Assembly: GCF_001653135.1 (NCBI RefSeq)
Contig: NZ_BDDS01000028.1
Coordinates: 1-36,247 of the forward strand
Length of the DNA: 36,247 bases
From: Pseudoalteromonas neustonica
Lineage (GTDB): Bacteria; Pseudomonadota; Gammaproteobacteria; Enterobacterales; Alteromonadaceae
Reading direction: 5' to 3'
In this document: positions 22,469 through 31,366 of the stretch, in pieces
How the letters are laid out: each line of letters opens with the position of its first letter
How positions within the stretch are numbered: position 1 is the first letter of the stretch
Made by a program: the position numbers and the translations under genes
Notes under the pieces: generated by a model
Database searches by the model: none
Told to the model about the DNA's origin: nothing
The model's input: only the letters and a program-made list of their open reading frames with translations

Positions 22469-24412
22469 ATGGCTGGCTTTAAAAAACTTATATTTATACA
22501 ATTGTTATCTTGGCTACTATTTGCAAGTGTTGGTGGTTACTTTATAGCTGCGGCCTTCGACGGTGCTGCAAGTAATGCCCAAAAGAAAGCACAACTCGTA
22601 GTTAGTAACTATATTAACTCTCATTCTATCTCTGAAATAAACCCAGAGAAAATTCAGCGCGCACTTGCTGATGGAAATACATTTTCTTCTTTTATATTGC
22701 GTGATTACGACGGTAAAGAAGTAATCAATATCCAATCCCCTATTCAACTACCCGCTTTTGCTAAATTTGTTGAATCAAGGTTTAATTCTATTCGGCCACA
22801 ATTTGCCGTTAATAGCGCCGCTGACATTAAAGTAGAATTTACAATCAACGCTGTTAGCCTTGCTTCCCTGTTACAACAAGCCCTATTTATCGTTATTTTG
22901 ATTTCAGGCATTGTAGCAATCATCCCTGTTATTTTTATGAAAGCGATGTTCAAACGCTTAAATAGAAATATCAGTATGACCGTAGCAGAAGTTATTGATG
23001 TTTATATTAATCAAAACCAAGTAGAAGCAGGTCTTGAAACAGCGATTGATAACAGTAAGATAAAACGACTGGGCGCAGATTTAATTCCGAGCTTTAATCG
23101 TTTATCTCACTTTTTACAAAGTAAACATGACGATATTGAAAATGCCGCTCATTCTATAAAACAAGAAGCATATAAAGATGTAGTAACTGAGCTGGGCAAT
23201 CGTAATATGTTTGTAGAGTATTATGAAAAGAATATCGAAAGCAGTGAAAAGAGCACCTTTGGTTCGTTAGCCATGATACGTTGTAGTGAATTACAATCAA
23301 TAAACCAAACACGCGGTTACCAAAGAGGTGATGAATACATCAAAGCTGTTGCTGATATTATCAAGCATATTAGTGGCACATACACTGACAGCAAAGTGTT
23401 TCGCTTAAATAGCTCTGATTTTGCGGTTGTTTTACCCAATGTTCCGCTTAAAGAATCTGAACGTTTTGGTGATAATTTACAATCACGCTTTACTCAATAC
23501 CAACAAAACCAAGAACTAAGCTCGGTGGCAAACACAGGCATTGTTGGTTACGAGAAAGGTAAACCATTGGGAGAGTTACTCTCAATTGTAGATAATGCTA
23601 TGAGCATGGCACAATCAAAACAAACAAATGCATGGCATGTACAGCGCGAAACTGATTTAGTAAATAATGTGAGTGCTGGTTTTGGTAATCAAAATTGGCG
23701 TAAAGTTATAAATGAAGTAATAGAAGCCGAACGTGTTCATTTAGTAATGCAAAATATAATGCCAATTGGTAAAAGTATTAAAGCCTATGCTGAAATACAA
23801 GTGCGTTTTAAAACCGCTGAAAACCAAGTTCTTCCTACGGCCTCATTTTTAGCGATGGCTGAAAAACTGGATATGGCGATTGAAATTGATCGTTTAATTA
23901 TTGATACTTCTCTTGAAAAAATAAAAAGTCGTAATTTCTCTGAAAAATATTTTGGACTCAACGTTACTGCATCCAGTGCCCATAATGATCAATTTGTTAT
24001 TTGGTTAGAAAGGCGCTTACTTAAAGAGACGAATATTGCTTCAAAGCTGGTATTTGAAGTCAGTGAGTTTGGCTTACAACAAAATATTAAAGCCAGTAAA
24101 CGCTTTATTGATATGATACATCGTGTTGGTGCGCGTATTACAGTTGAGCGGTTTGGTGTTGGTTTAACCTCATTTAAATTTTTCCGTGATTTGAAACCTG
24201 ATTTTATCAAAATGGATGCAAGTTATACTCGCGGTCTTGAAGAAGATAAAAACAATCAGTATTTCATGCGTTTAATGGTAGATTTAGCACACCGAATTGG
24301 GGTTAGCGTTTTCGCTGAAGGTGTTGAAAGCCAAGAAGAAAAACACATTGTTGAAACTTTATGTTTAGATGGCGTACAAGGTTATTACATCGAAAAACCA
24401 AAAGATATATAG
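22469..24412 (+). CDS. LapD-like membrane receptor with degenerate GGDEF and EAL domains
   Basis: A 647-aa inner-membrane protein. Membrane segment 1 is near residues 8-29, and a periplasmic LapD/MoxY-type domain follows (FSSFILRDYDGKEV; ending SLASLLQQAL as in LapD). Segment 2 is near 134-157. A GGDEF-like domain reads RLNSSDFAVVLP at about 312 in place of GGDEF, so cyclase activity is not expected. The EAL-like domain has AEIQ instead of EAL near 440 and VERFG instead of DDFG near 558, losing metal-binding residues, while AEGVES near 615 is kept. It is therefore probably a c-di-GMP sensor, or a CsrD/MshH-type protein, whose cytosolic degenerate motifs also look similar. No LapG protease or adhesin gene is in the window. 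A strong terminator follows. Confidence 0.85.
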   Translation: MAGFKKLIFIQLLSWLLFASVGGYFIAAAFDGAASNAQKKAQLVVSNYINSHSISEINPEKIQRALADGNTFSSFILRDYDGKEVINIQSPIQLPAFAKFVESRFNSIRPQFAVNSAADIKVEFTINAVSLASLLQQALFIVILISGIVAIIPVIFMKAMFKRLNRNISMTVAEVIDVYINQNQVEAGLETAIDNSKIKRLGADLIPSFNRLSHFLQSKHDDIENAAHSIKQEAYKDVVTELGNRNMFVEYYEKNIESSEKSTFGSLAMIRCSELQSINQTRGYQRGDEYIKAVADIIKHISGTYTDSKVFRLNSSDFAVVLPNVPLKESERFGDNLQSRFTQYQQNQELSSVANTGIVGYEKGKPLGELLSIVDNAMSMAQSKQTNAWHVQRETDLVNNVSAGFGNQNWRKVINEVIEAERVHLVMQNIMPIGKSIKAYAEIQVRFKTAENQVLPTASFLAMAEKLDMAIEIDRLIIDTSLEKIKSRNFSEKYFGLNVTASSAHNDQFVIWLERRLLKETNIASKLVFEVSEFGLQQNIKASKRFIDMIHRVGARITVERFGVGLTSFKFFRDLKPDFIKMDASYTRGLEEDKNNQYFMRLMVDLAHRIGVSVFAEGVESQEEKHIVETLCLDGVQGYYIEKPKDI

Positions 24413-24445
24413 AAACACCTTAAAAGATTCAACGCTTAGTTATAT

Positions 24446-24478
24446 AAAAAGGGCTCCAGCATATGCAGAGCCCTTTTT
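24446..24478 (+). terminator. Intrinsic terminator of the LapD-like gene
   Basis: AAAAAGGGCTC (24446-24456) pairs with GAGCCCTTTTT (24468-24478), loop of 11 bases, ending in a T-run. It would work in both directions. Confidence 0.85.
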
Positions 24479-24557
24479 GCTATCTCAGGCTTAAGATCCC
24501 CCTCTGTAGCAAAATCGTATCTAACTTTTAACGCACTCGTTAGCTTAATCCAATAGC

Positions 24558-24822
24558 TATACCCAAGCCACCTCAAGATGCGAGTTTCAGTTGGAATTAA
24601 AAGCAATTTAGGCAAGGCATTGATTGCAAATAATGGTTGTTCCCTTGTTAAAATCAATAACGCAGTATAAATTGCTTTTAAACCAACCCGTTGGGCGTTT
24701 CACAGGCGCTTACTCTCAGCGTTGTTACTTCTTAAAAGGGACTGCCATTGTTGCAAAGTAACGCCTTGATATTAAACACCTGTGAAACGCTGAAGTCTGC
24801 ATCTTGAGATGGCTTGGGTATA
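24558..24822. repeat. MITE-like palindromic repeat, 265 bp
   Basis: Terminal inverted repeats of 24 bases (24558-24581 and 24799-24822; outer end TATACCCAAGCC) match with one mismatch. Inside are two further exact inverted pairs: 12 bases at 24599-24610 with 24668-24679, and GCGTTTCACAGG (24695-24706) with its complement at 24779-24790. No transposase gene fits inside. This is the layout of a miniature inverted-repeat element or a structured intergenic repeat. Confidence 0.65.
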
Positions 24823-24877
24823 TCATAATTATCATATGCAACTGTTATATGAGTAATTAATAATCCCAGAGCAATTA

Positions 24878-25086
24878 ATGCCAATCGTATTAAGTTACTG
24901 ACCACTTATAGCGACAAGTAAATACAGTGATAACAAGGCAGAAATTTTGACATGGTGTTGTTCTCGGCAATTGCTCCTGCATTGCTCTAACTCCTGCATC
25001 CATGCATTCGTACATGAAAAATTACTAACGCTGTTAGCGCTTTATTTAGCCCGCTAGAATGGTTAAATATTTAAGTCGATTGGTAT
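24878..25086. repeat. Second MITE-like repeat, about 209 bp
   Basis: Ends are ATGCCAATCGTATTAA (24878-24893) and, inverted, ATACCAATCGACTTAA (25071-25086), 12 of 16 bases matching. The inside holds short palindromic pieces (ACGCTGTTAGCG) and no ORF. Its boundaries are less sure than those of the preceding repeat. Confidence 0.45.
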
Positions 25087-25231
25087 AACCTGTATAGGAA
25101 CATGCTCATTGTATGAATAACTATGGTATGAAATTATATATTGCATTGGTTTTGTATATTTGCCTTCTACGTGTTGTTAAACAGCCAATAAAAAAGGATA
25201 ATGTCGACGTTTATTATAGCTTGAGGCGAAC

Positions 25232-25813
25232 ATGACAGAATATGTCTTGCTGTTGATCGGCACTGTGTTGGTTAATAACTTTGTATTAGTACAGTTTTTA
25301 GGTTTATGCCCATTTATGGGGGTATCTGGCAAGCTAGATACCGCTATAGGCATGTCACTTGCAACCACTTTTGTATTAACTCTTGCCTCGGTAACAAGCT
25401 ATTTAGTCAATCAATATATTTTGATCCCGCTTGATATTACCTTTTTGCGTACTATGAGCTTTATTTTAGTCATTGCTGTGGTCGTTCAATTTACTGAAAT
25501 GGTCGTTAGAAAAACCAGCCCGACACTTTATCGCTTACTCGGTATATTTTTACCTTTGATCACCACCAACTGTGCGGTATTGGGTGTTGCCTTGCTAAAC
25601 ATCAAAGAAGATCACTCATTTTTACAATCAGCGGTATATGGCTTTGGTGCTGCCGTTGGCTTTTCTATGGTACTTGTTTTATTCGCAGCACTGCGTGAAC
25701 GTTTGGCTGCTGCAGACGTACCTACCCCTTTTAAAGGCGCATCAATTGCCATGATCACAGCTGGTTTGATGTCTATGGCCTTTATGGGCTTTACAGGATT
25801 AGTGAAATTTTAA
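25232..25813 (+). CDS. rsxA: Electron transport complex subunit RsxA/RnfA
   Basis: A 193-aa inner-membrane subunit with six membrane segments, first gene of the Rnf/Rsx operon. The complex moves electrons between NADH and ferredoxin or SoxR-type acceptors, coupled to ion flux. MTEYVLLLIGTVLVNNFVLVQFLGLCPFMGVS is typical; residues NNFVL and LCPFMGVS form the conserved segment shared with RsxE, and TTNCAVLG carries the second conserved Cys that helps hold the membrane iron-sulfur centre. A GAGG site precedes the ATG. RsxB starts one base after its stop. Confidence 0.96.
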   Translation: MTEYVLLLIGTVLVNNFVLVQFLGLCPFMGVSGKLDTAIGMSLATTFVLTLASVTSYLVNQYILIPLDITFLRTMSFILVIAVVVQFTEMVVRKTSPTLYRLLGIFLPLITTNCAVLGVALLNIKEDHSFLQSAVYGFGAAVGFSMVLVLFAALRERLAAADVPTPFKGASIAMITAGLMSMAFMGFTGLVKF

Positions 25814-25814
25814 C

Positions 25815-26369
25815 ATGACCTTGTTTTATGCATTAATTGCGCTTGGTTCACTTGCGCTCATCTTTGGGTTGATATTAGGGTTTGCCGCTGTGCGCTTTCG
25901 TGTACAAAGTAACCCTATTGTAGAACAAATTGACACTATTTTACCGCAAACCCAGTGTGGTCAGTGTGGCTACCCGGGTTGCCGTCCTTATGCTGAAGCT
26001 ATCGCCAACGGTGACGAGATTAATAAATGCCCTCCCGGTGGTGAGTCAACAGTAAAAAAACTAGCTGATTTAATGGGTGTTGAAGCCAAACCATTAGCTG
26101 GCGGCGAACAAGCTGAGCCGGTTAAAACTGTTGCCTATATTCGTGAGGATGAATGTATTGGTTGCACAAAGTGTATTCAAGCCTGCCCTGTAGATGCCAT
26201 TGTTGGTGCTACACGCCAAATGCATACAGTGCTTATTGATGAATGTACTGGTTGCGACCTGTGTGTTGAACCCTGCCCTGTAGACTGTATTGATATGCTA
26301 CCCATTGAGCAAACTAAGCAAAATTGGAAATGGCAGTTAAATACAATTGAAATCACGCAGGTAGATTAG
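25815..26369 (+). CDS. rsxB: Electron transport complex iron-sulfur subunit RsxB/RnfB
   Basis: A 184-aa ferredoxin-like subunit. It has an N-terminal membrane anchor (residues 4-26), then an Fe4S4 motif TQCGQCGYPGCRPYA with a distal Cys in NKCPPGG, and two 4Fe-4S ferredoxin motifs, CIGCTKCIQACPVDAI and CTGCDLCVEPCPVDCI. It passes electrons within the Rnf complex between RsxC and the membrane part. Start one base behind rsxA; rsxC begins 8 bases behind its stop. Confidence 0.96.
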   Translation: MTLFYALIALGSLALIFGLILGFAAVRFRVQSNPIVEQIDTILPQTQCGQCGYPGCRPYAEAIANGDEINKCPPGGESTVKKLADLMGVEAKPLAGGEQAEPVKTVAYIREDECIGCTKCIQACPVDAIVGATRQMHTVLIDECTGCDLCVEPCPVDCIDMLPIEQTKQNWKWQLNTIEITQVD

Positions 26370-26377
26370 GAAGCCAC

Positions 26378-28933
26378 ATGGAACAATTACTAAATCAAAT
26401 AAAAAAAGGTAAAGTGTGGCCATTTCCAGGTGGGATCCACCCACCTGGGCAAAAAACACTGTCTAGCACACAGCCTATTACTCGCCTACCCCTGCCCGAT
26501 AAACTTGTTGTGCCTCTTAAGCAACATATTGGTGCCAATGGACAACTTATAGTTGAAAAAGGCCAACGCGTATTAAAAGGACAAGCGCTTACACAACCTA
26601 TCGCTAATTGGTCAGTACCTGTTCATGCACCTACATCAGGCGTGATAGAAGATATTTGCCACGCCCCATCTGCGCACCCTTCTGCACTGCCAGAACTCAG
26701 TGTAATTATAATACCAGATGGCGAAGATACCTGGTGTGAGCTGCATGTAGCTTCCGATCCGAGTAAATTATCGCATGAACAACTTATAGATATCATTCAT
26801 CAAAGTGGTATTGCTGGTATGGGGGGAGCTGGTTTTCCTACTTACATCAAAGCCGATAGTAGAAAGGCCATTGAATATTTAGTTGTCAATGCTGTTGAAT
26901 GTGAACCTTATATAACCGCTGACGATCTACTTATGCAAGAACACGCACAAGGGATCATTAACGGAATTGAAGTGATGCAGCAATTACTCACTCCAACCCT
27001 TACTATTGTTGGCATCGAAGATAATAAACCCGATGCAATTGCAGCGATGAAAAAAGCCGCACAGCACGCTGATAACATCATTGTTCAGACTGTGCCGACT
27101 ATTTATCCGTCAGGCGGCGAAAAACAGCTGATTAAGTTGCTCACAAACAAAGAAGTACCTAGCGGTGGGATCCCTGCTGATATTGGCGTGCTCGTACAAA
27201 ATGTGGGTACTTTATTCGCGATTAATCAAGCCGTTTATGAAGGTAAGCCACTTATAGAACGCGTGATCACCGTAACAGGTAATACGATTCATAAGCCCGG
27301 CAATGTCTGGGCACTCTTGGGCACAGAGATAAAACACTTACTCGACTGCCAAGGTTTCTCACCTGTACCACAGCAACGTGTTGTAATGGGTGGCCCAATG
27401 ATGGGGTTTACATTACCCACCGTGCGTATTGGTGTAGTCAAAACGACCAACTGTATTTTAGCCCCTGATCATAATGAACTTGCAGAGCCCGGCCCTGAAA
27501 AAGCCTGTATTCGCTGCAGCGCATGTGCAGATGCTTGCCCTGCCTCTTTATTGCCTCAACAATTGCAGTGGTTTGCTAAATCTCAAGAGTACGACAAGTT
27601 AAAAGAGCATAACTTATTTGACTGTATTGAATGTGGCGCATGCGCCTATGTTTGCCCAAGTGAGATCCCTCTTGTTCAATACTATCGCGTTGCAAAAGCT
27701 GAAATTAAAGAAAAACAAGAAGAGCAAATTAAAGCTGAACGCGCAAAAGTACGTTTTGAATTGCGTAATGCCCGATTAGAACGCGAACAAGAAGCCCGAA
27801 AAAACCGTCATAAGCGTAAACCTGCCACCGAAAAATCAGCCGATGAAAAACAAAAGATAGCCGATGCGTTAGCTCGCGTAAGTAATAAGCCCGCAAAAGA
27901 CGATGAAAAATCGGCTGTTGCCGCAGCAATTGCTCGCGCTAAAGCAAAAAAACAAGGCGATCAGCTAGAGCCTGATAATAGCGAAGTAGCAAAAGAGCGT
28001 GCCGCACGTAAAGAGCAAGCGCGTCTTTATAAAGAACAAAAAGCCGCTGCTGATACTAATGAGGCTACACATTCAGATGCCCCTGTTGATGACAAAAAGT
28101 CTGCTGTGGCTGCCGCCATTGCGCGCGCTAAAGCTAAAAAAGCCGCACAAGCTGATGCATCAACAACTACCGGGGATGCCCTTGTTGATGACAAAAAAGC
28201 GGCTGTAGCTGCCGCCATTGCGCGCGCTAAAGCTAAAAAAGCCGCGCAAGCTGATGCATCAACAACGACCGAGGATGCTCCAGTTGATGATAAAAAAGCA
28301 GCTGTAGCTGCTGCCATTGCGCGTGCTAAAGCAAAAAAAGCCGCACAAGCAGAGCAACTCGCTGCATCAAAGAATAATAATACTGAAGAAACGACAGTAG
28401 AAAACACACCAGCGGATGACAAAAAAGCGGCAGTGGCCGCCGCCATTGCGCGTGCTAAAGCTAAAAAAGCAGCGCAAGCTGAGCAACTCGCTGCATCAGA
28501 AAAGGTAAATACTGAAGAAGCGACAATAGAAAATACACCAGTGGATGATAAAAAAGCGGCAATAGCTGCTGCCATTGCGCGTGCTAAAGCTAAAAAAGCC
28601 GCGCAAGCTGAGCAACTCGCTGCATCAGAAAAGGTAAATACTGAAGAAGAAACAGTAGAAAATACACCAGTGGATGATAAAAAAGCGGCAATAGCTGCTG
28701 CCATTGCACGTGCTAAAGCTAAAAAAGCCGCGAAGGAGCAAGCTGATGAGGCAAATCCTCAAACTGAGACAAGTGAAACATCCGCAACATTCGAGCAAAA
28801 TATAGAAGCTCAAGCACCCGTAAAAGAAAAACCTGAATTAACAGCTCAAGAGAAGAAAAAAGCCGCTGTAGCTGCCGCCATTGCGCGTGCTAAAGCAAAA
28901 AAACTACTAAAAGAAGGAAGTGATAAGTCATGA
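26378..28933 (+). CDS. rsxC: Electron transport complex subunit RsxC/RnfC with long repeat tail
   Basis: An 851-aa membrane-associated subunit that binds NADH and FMN and two 4Fe-4S clusters. The N-terminal FPGGIHPPGQK leads to the glycine-rich NAD/FMN site GIAGMGGAGFPTYIKA and the region VECEPYITADDLLM. The two cluster motifs are CIRCSACADACPASLL (near 373) and CIECGACAYVCPSEIP (near 413). From about residue 507 the protein becomes a tail of eight near-identical units around AAVAAAIARAKAKKA, separated by acidic linkers of two kinds (about 17 aa with ADASTTT, about 27 aa with AEQLAAS...VENTP). Such tails are known in RsxC but vary in length. The DNA of the tail is repetitive (27900-28900). 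TAGGAAG precedes the start; its end overlaps rsxD by 4 bases. Confidence 0.96.
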   Translation: MEQLLNQIKKGKVWPFPGGIHPPGQKTLSSTQPITRLPLPDKLVVPLKQHIGANGQLIVEKGQRVLKGQALTQPIANWSVPVHAPTSGVIEDICHAPSAHPSALPELSVIIIPDGEDTWCELHVASDPSKLSHEQLIDIIHQSGIAGMGGAGFPTYIKADSRKAIEYLVVNAVECEPYITADDLLMQEHAQGIINGIEVMQQLLTPTLTIVGIEDNKPDAIAAMKKAAQHADNIIVQTVPTIYPSGGEKQLIKLLTNKEVPSGGIPADIGVLVQNVGTLFAINQAVYEGKPLIERVITVTGNTIHKPGNVWALLGTEIKHLLDCQGFSPVPQQRVVMGGPMMGFTLPTVRIGVVKTTNCILAPDHNELAEPGPEKACIRCSACADACPASLLPQQLQWFAKSQEYDKLKEHNLFDCIECGACAYVCPSEIPLVQYYRVAKAEIKEKQEEQIKAERAKVRFELRNARLEREQEARKNRHKRKPATEKSADEKQKIADALARVSNKPAKDDEKSAVAAAIARAKAKKQGDQLEPDNSEVAKERAARKEQARLYKEQKAAADTNEATHSDAPVDDKKSAVAAAIARAKAKKAAQADASTTTGDALVDDKKAAVAAAIARAKAKKAAQADASTTTEDAPVDDKKAAVAAAIARAKAKKAAQAEQLAASKNNNTEETTVENTPADDKKAAVAAAIARAKAKKAAQAEQLAASEKVNTEEATIENTPVDDKKAAIAAAIARAKAKKAAQAEQLAASEKVNTEEETVENTPVDDKKAAIAAAIARAKAKKAAKEQADEANPQTETSETSATFEQNIEAQAPVKEKPELTAQEKKKAAVAAAIARAKAKKLLKEGSDKS
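28089..28740 (+). repeat. Tandem repeats in the rsxC tail
   Basis: The codons for GATGACAAAAAAGC...GCCATTGCGCG units recur with short (about 99-base) and long (about 129-base) periods. Some adjacent long units differ by only a few bases, the state in which copy number changes easily. Confidence 0.8.
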
Positions 28934-29988
28934 AGCTAACTATGGCCAGCTCGCCCCATAGCCACAGCCATAAATCACTCAGCAGATTAATGCTCACAGT
29001 GATTTTAGCCTGCATTCCTGGACTTATTGCCCAACTGTATTTTTTTGGTACTGGTGTCTTAATTCAACTTATTTTAGCGTTAGTGACCGTCAGTGTGTGT
29101 GAAGCTATCATTATGCGTATTCGCAAGCGCGCTATTTGGCCTGCACTTAGTGATGGTAGTGCATGGTTAACTGGCGTGTTGTTAGCCCTAAGCATTCCGC
29201 CATTAGCCCCATGGTGGGTAATTGTAATAGGTTGCTTTTTCGCTATCGTTATTGTCAAACAGCTTTATGGTGGCCTTGGTTTTAATTTATTTAACCCCGC
29301 TATGGCTGCGTATGTGCTATTGCTTATCTCTTTCCCTGTGCAAATGACAAGCTGGCTCCCCGTTAACGAATTACTTGGTAAATCAATCGACTTAAGCCAA
29401 CAGCTAGCACTGATTTTTAATGGTTTTACGAGCAGTGGTTTCAGCCTAGATCAGATGCGTGTTGGCGTTGATGGCGTAACAATGGCCACACCGCTTGATA
29501 CGATAAAAACCGACGTAGCTCACGGATTAACCGTGTCAGAGAGTATGCAAAACCCACTATTCAACCAATGGACAGGCCTTGGTTGGGGATGGGTTAACCT
29601 TGGTTTCTTAGTCGGTGGTTTATACCTAATTAAAGCAAAAATAATTAATTGGCATATTCCAGTTGGTATAATTGCCATGCTTAGCGTATGCAGTGCGATA
29701 GGTTATATCGCATCCCCTGGCACCGAGCCTGGAGTGGTATTTCATTTATTTAGTGGTGCGACAATGATGGGGGCTTTTTTTATTGCAACTGATCCCGTAT
29801 CGGCCGCCACAACAAATCGCGGGCGTTTAATTTACGGCGCATTTATTGGTTTATTGGTGTATTTAATTCGTACTTTTGGTGGTTTTCCTGATGCCATGGC
29901 GTTTGCCGTATTACTGCTTAATATGGCGGTACCATTAATTGATTACTACACCCAACCACGCACTTACGGACACGGGGTAAATAAATGA
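28930..29988 (+). CDS. rsxD: Electron transport complex subunit RsxD/RnfD
   Basis: A 352-aa inner-membrane subunit with about nine membrane segments, related to NqrB. It binds FMN covalently: the Thr of SGATMMGAFFIATDPVSAA (near residue 277) is the attachment residue. A DGSAWLTGVLLALSIPP segment is typical. It overlaps rsxC and rsxG by 4 bases each (ATGA), so subunits are made in coupled amounts. Confidence 0.95.
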   Translation: MKLTMASSPHSHSHKSLSRLMLTVILACIPGLIAQLYFFGTGVLIQLILALVTVSVCEAIIMRIRKRAIWPALSDGSAWLTGVLLALSIPPLAPWWVIVIGCFFAIVIVKQLYGGLGFNLFNPAMAAYVLLLISFPVQMTSWLPVNELLGKSIDLSQQLALIFNGFTSSGFSLDQMRVGVDGVTMATPLDTIKTDVAHGLTVSESMQNPLFNQWTGLGWGWVNLGFLVGGLYLIKAKIINWHIPVGIIAMLSVCSAIGYIASPGTEPGVVFHLFSGATMMGAFFIATDPVSAATTNRGRLIYGAFIGLLVYLIRTFGGFPDAMAFAVLLLNMAVPLIDYYTQPRTYGHGVNK

Positions 29989-30623
29989 TTTTATCATCGA
30001 TGGGAAAAAATGGCGCCATTTTAGCCTTGTTTGCACTGTTAACTACAGGTGCAGTAGCCACTATTTTTAGCTTAACCAAGGACAGCATTGCAGAGCAAGA
30101 GCGCAAACAGCTCTCATCACAACTGCAAGAAGTGCTTGATGCCCACTTATATGATAATGCCCTCTACGAAGATTGTGCACTAATCGAGAATGATTTACTC
30201 AGCGCACGTGACTCGCAAACCGTGTATCGCGCGCGTAAAAATGGCCAAAACATTGCACTCGTTATGCGCCACGTTACGCCTAAGGGTTATAGCGGAAATA
30301 TAGATTTATTAACCGCGGTATTTGCCAATGGTGAAATCGCAGGCGTGCGTGTAACAAAGCATGAAGAAACGCCCGGTTTAGGGGATAAAATAGAACTTAG
30401 AAAATCACCGTGGATCACCGTTTTCAAAGACCAAACAGTGTTAAGCACCGACGATAACCGTTGGGCCGTAAAAAAAGACGGTGGTAACTTCGACCAGTTT
30501 ACAGGCGCTACCATCACCCCTCGCGCCGTTGTAGGTTCAGTGAAAGACGCAGTGCTATTCGCTCAACAACACTTTGATGACGTTTTTGCGGCAGAAAACG
30601 CATGCTTGGCAGGTCAACTATGA
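29985..30623 (+). CDS. rsxG: Electron transport complex subunit RsxG/RnfG
   Basis: A 212-aa subunit with one N-terminal membrane segment (residues about 9-28) and a periplasmic FMN-binding domain. The covalent FMN Thr lies in QFTGATITPRAV (near 172). VTKHEETPGLGDKI is the other conserved part. It overlaps rsxD and rsxE by 4 bases each. Confidence 0.95.
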   Translation: MILSSMGKNGAILALFALLTTGAVATIFSLTKDSIAEQERKQLSSQLQEVLDAHLYDNALYEDCALIENDLLSARDSQTVYRARKNGQNIALVMRHVTPKGYSGNIDLLTAVFANGEIAGVRVTKHEETPGLGDKIELRKSPWITVFKDQTVLSTDDNRWAVKKDGGNFDQFTGATITPRAVVGSVKDAVLFAQQHFDDVFAAENACLAGQL

Positions 30624-31330
30624 GTCAAACAAATAACCCGTTAAAAGAACTAATCAACGAAGGCATGTGGAAAAACAACCCCGCTCTCGTTCAACTTCTC
30701 GGTTTATGCCCATTACTGGCAGTCACCTCCACAATTACCAATGCGCTAGGGCTTGGCTTAGCCACATTACTGGTACTTGTGGGCTCAAACGTTACTATTT
30801 CAGCCGTGAGAAATTGGGTACCAAAAGATATTCGTATCCCTGTTTTTGTGATGATCATTGCTGCATTTGTAACGATTATTCAATTATTAATGAACGCATA
30901 CACATTTGGTTTGTATCAGTCATTGGGGATCTTCATCCCATTGATTGTCACTAACTGCGCCATCATTGGCCGCGCTGAAGCGTATGCCTCTAAAAATCCT
31001 GTGCATTTATCAGCGTTTGACGGCCTAATGATGGGCTTAGGGTTTATGGTTGTGCTAGTTGTTTTAGGCGCCATGCGTGAATTAATCGGCCAAGGCACTC
31101 TATTTGATGGTGCTGATTTATTACTTGGCCCATGGGCATCCGTTTTACGTATTGAAATTTTTAGTTTTGATAACCAATTTTTGTTAGCTATTTTACCACC
31201 CGGCGCATTTTTAGGCTTAGGTTTACTGATCGCCGCTAAAAATGTGATTGACGCACAAATAAAATCAAAGCAAGTTGCTCCACCAGAGCCTGAAAAAGGG
31301 CCGCGAGCAAGGGTCACCAGTTTAACTTAA
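30620..31330 (+). CDS. rsxE: Electron transport complex subunit RsxE/RnfE
   Basis: A 236-aa inner-membrane subunit with six membrane segments, paralogous to RsxA. The start MSQTNNPLKELINEGMWKNN is chosen at 30620, overlapping the rsxG stop by ATGA; six more upstream codons are possible but lack a ribosome site. LVQLLGLCPLLAVTS and VTNCAIIGRAEAYAS hold the two conserved Cys regions. The C-terminal tail is charged (QIKSKQVAPPEPEKG). Confidence 0.95.
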   Translation: MSQTNNPLKELINEGMWKNNPALVQLLGLCPLLAVTSTITNALGLGLATLLVLVGSNVTISAVRNWVPKDIRIPVFVMIIAAFVTIIQLLMNAYTFGLYQSLGIFIPLIVTNCAIIGRAEAYASKNPVHLSAFDGLMMGLGFMVVLVVLGAMRELIGQGTLFDGADLLLGPWASVLRIEIFSFDNQFLLAILPPGAFLGLGLLIAAKNVIDAQIKSKQVAPPEPEKGPRARVTSLT

Positions 31331-31334
31331 GGGG

Positions 31335-31359
31335 AAGCGCATTATTTTATAATGCGTTT
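31335..31359 (+). promoter_or_regulatory. Hairpin between rsxE and nth
   Basis: AAGCGCATTAT (31335-31345) pairs with ATAATGCGTTT (31349-31359) around a 3-base loop, with one G-T pair. It ends 7 bases before the nth start, so it would cover the leader and could lower nth translation or act as a weak terminator. Confidence 0.5.
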
Positions 31360-31366
31360 AAGTTGC

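Noticed and set aside
28027..28704. 225-aa Ala-rich frame on the minus strand
   Set aside because: It is the mirror of the rsxC repeat tail and has no start signals or known domain.
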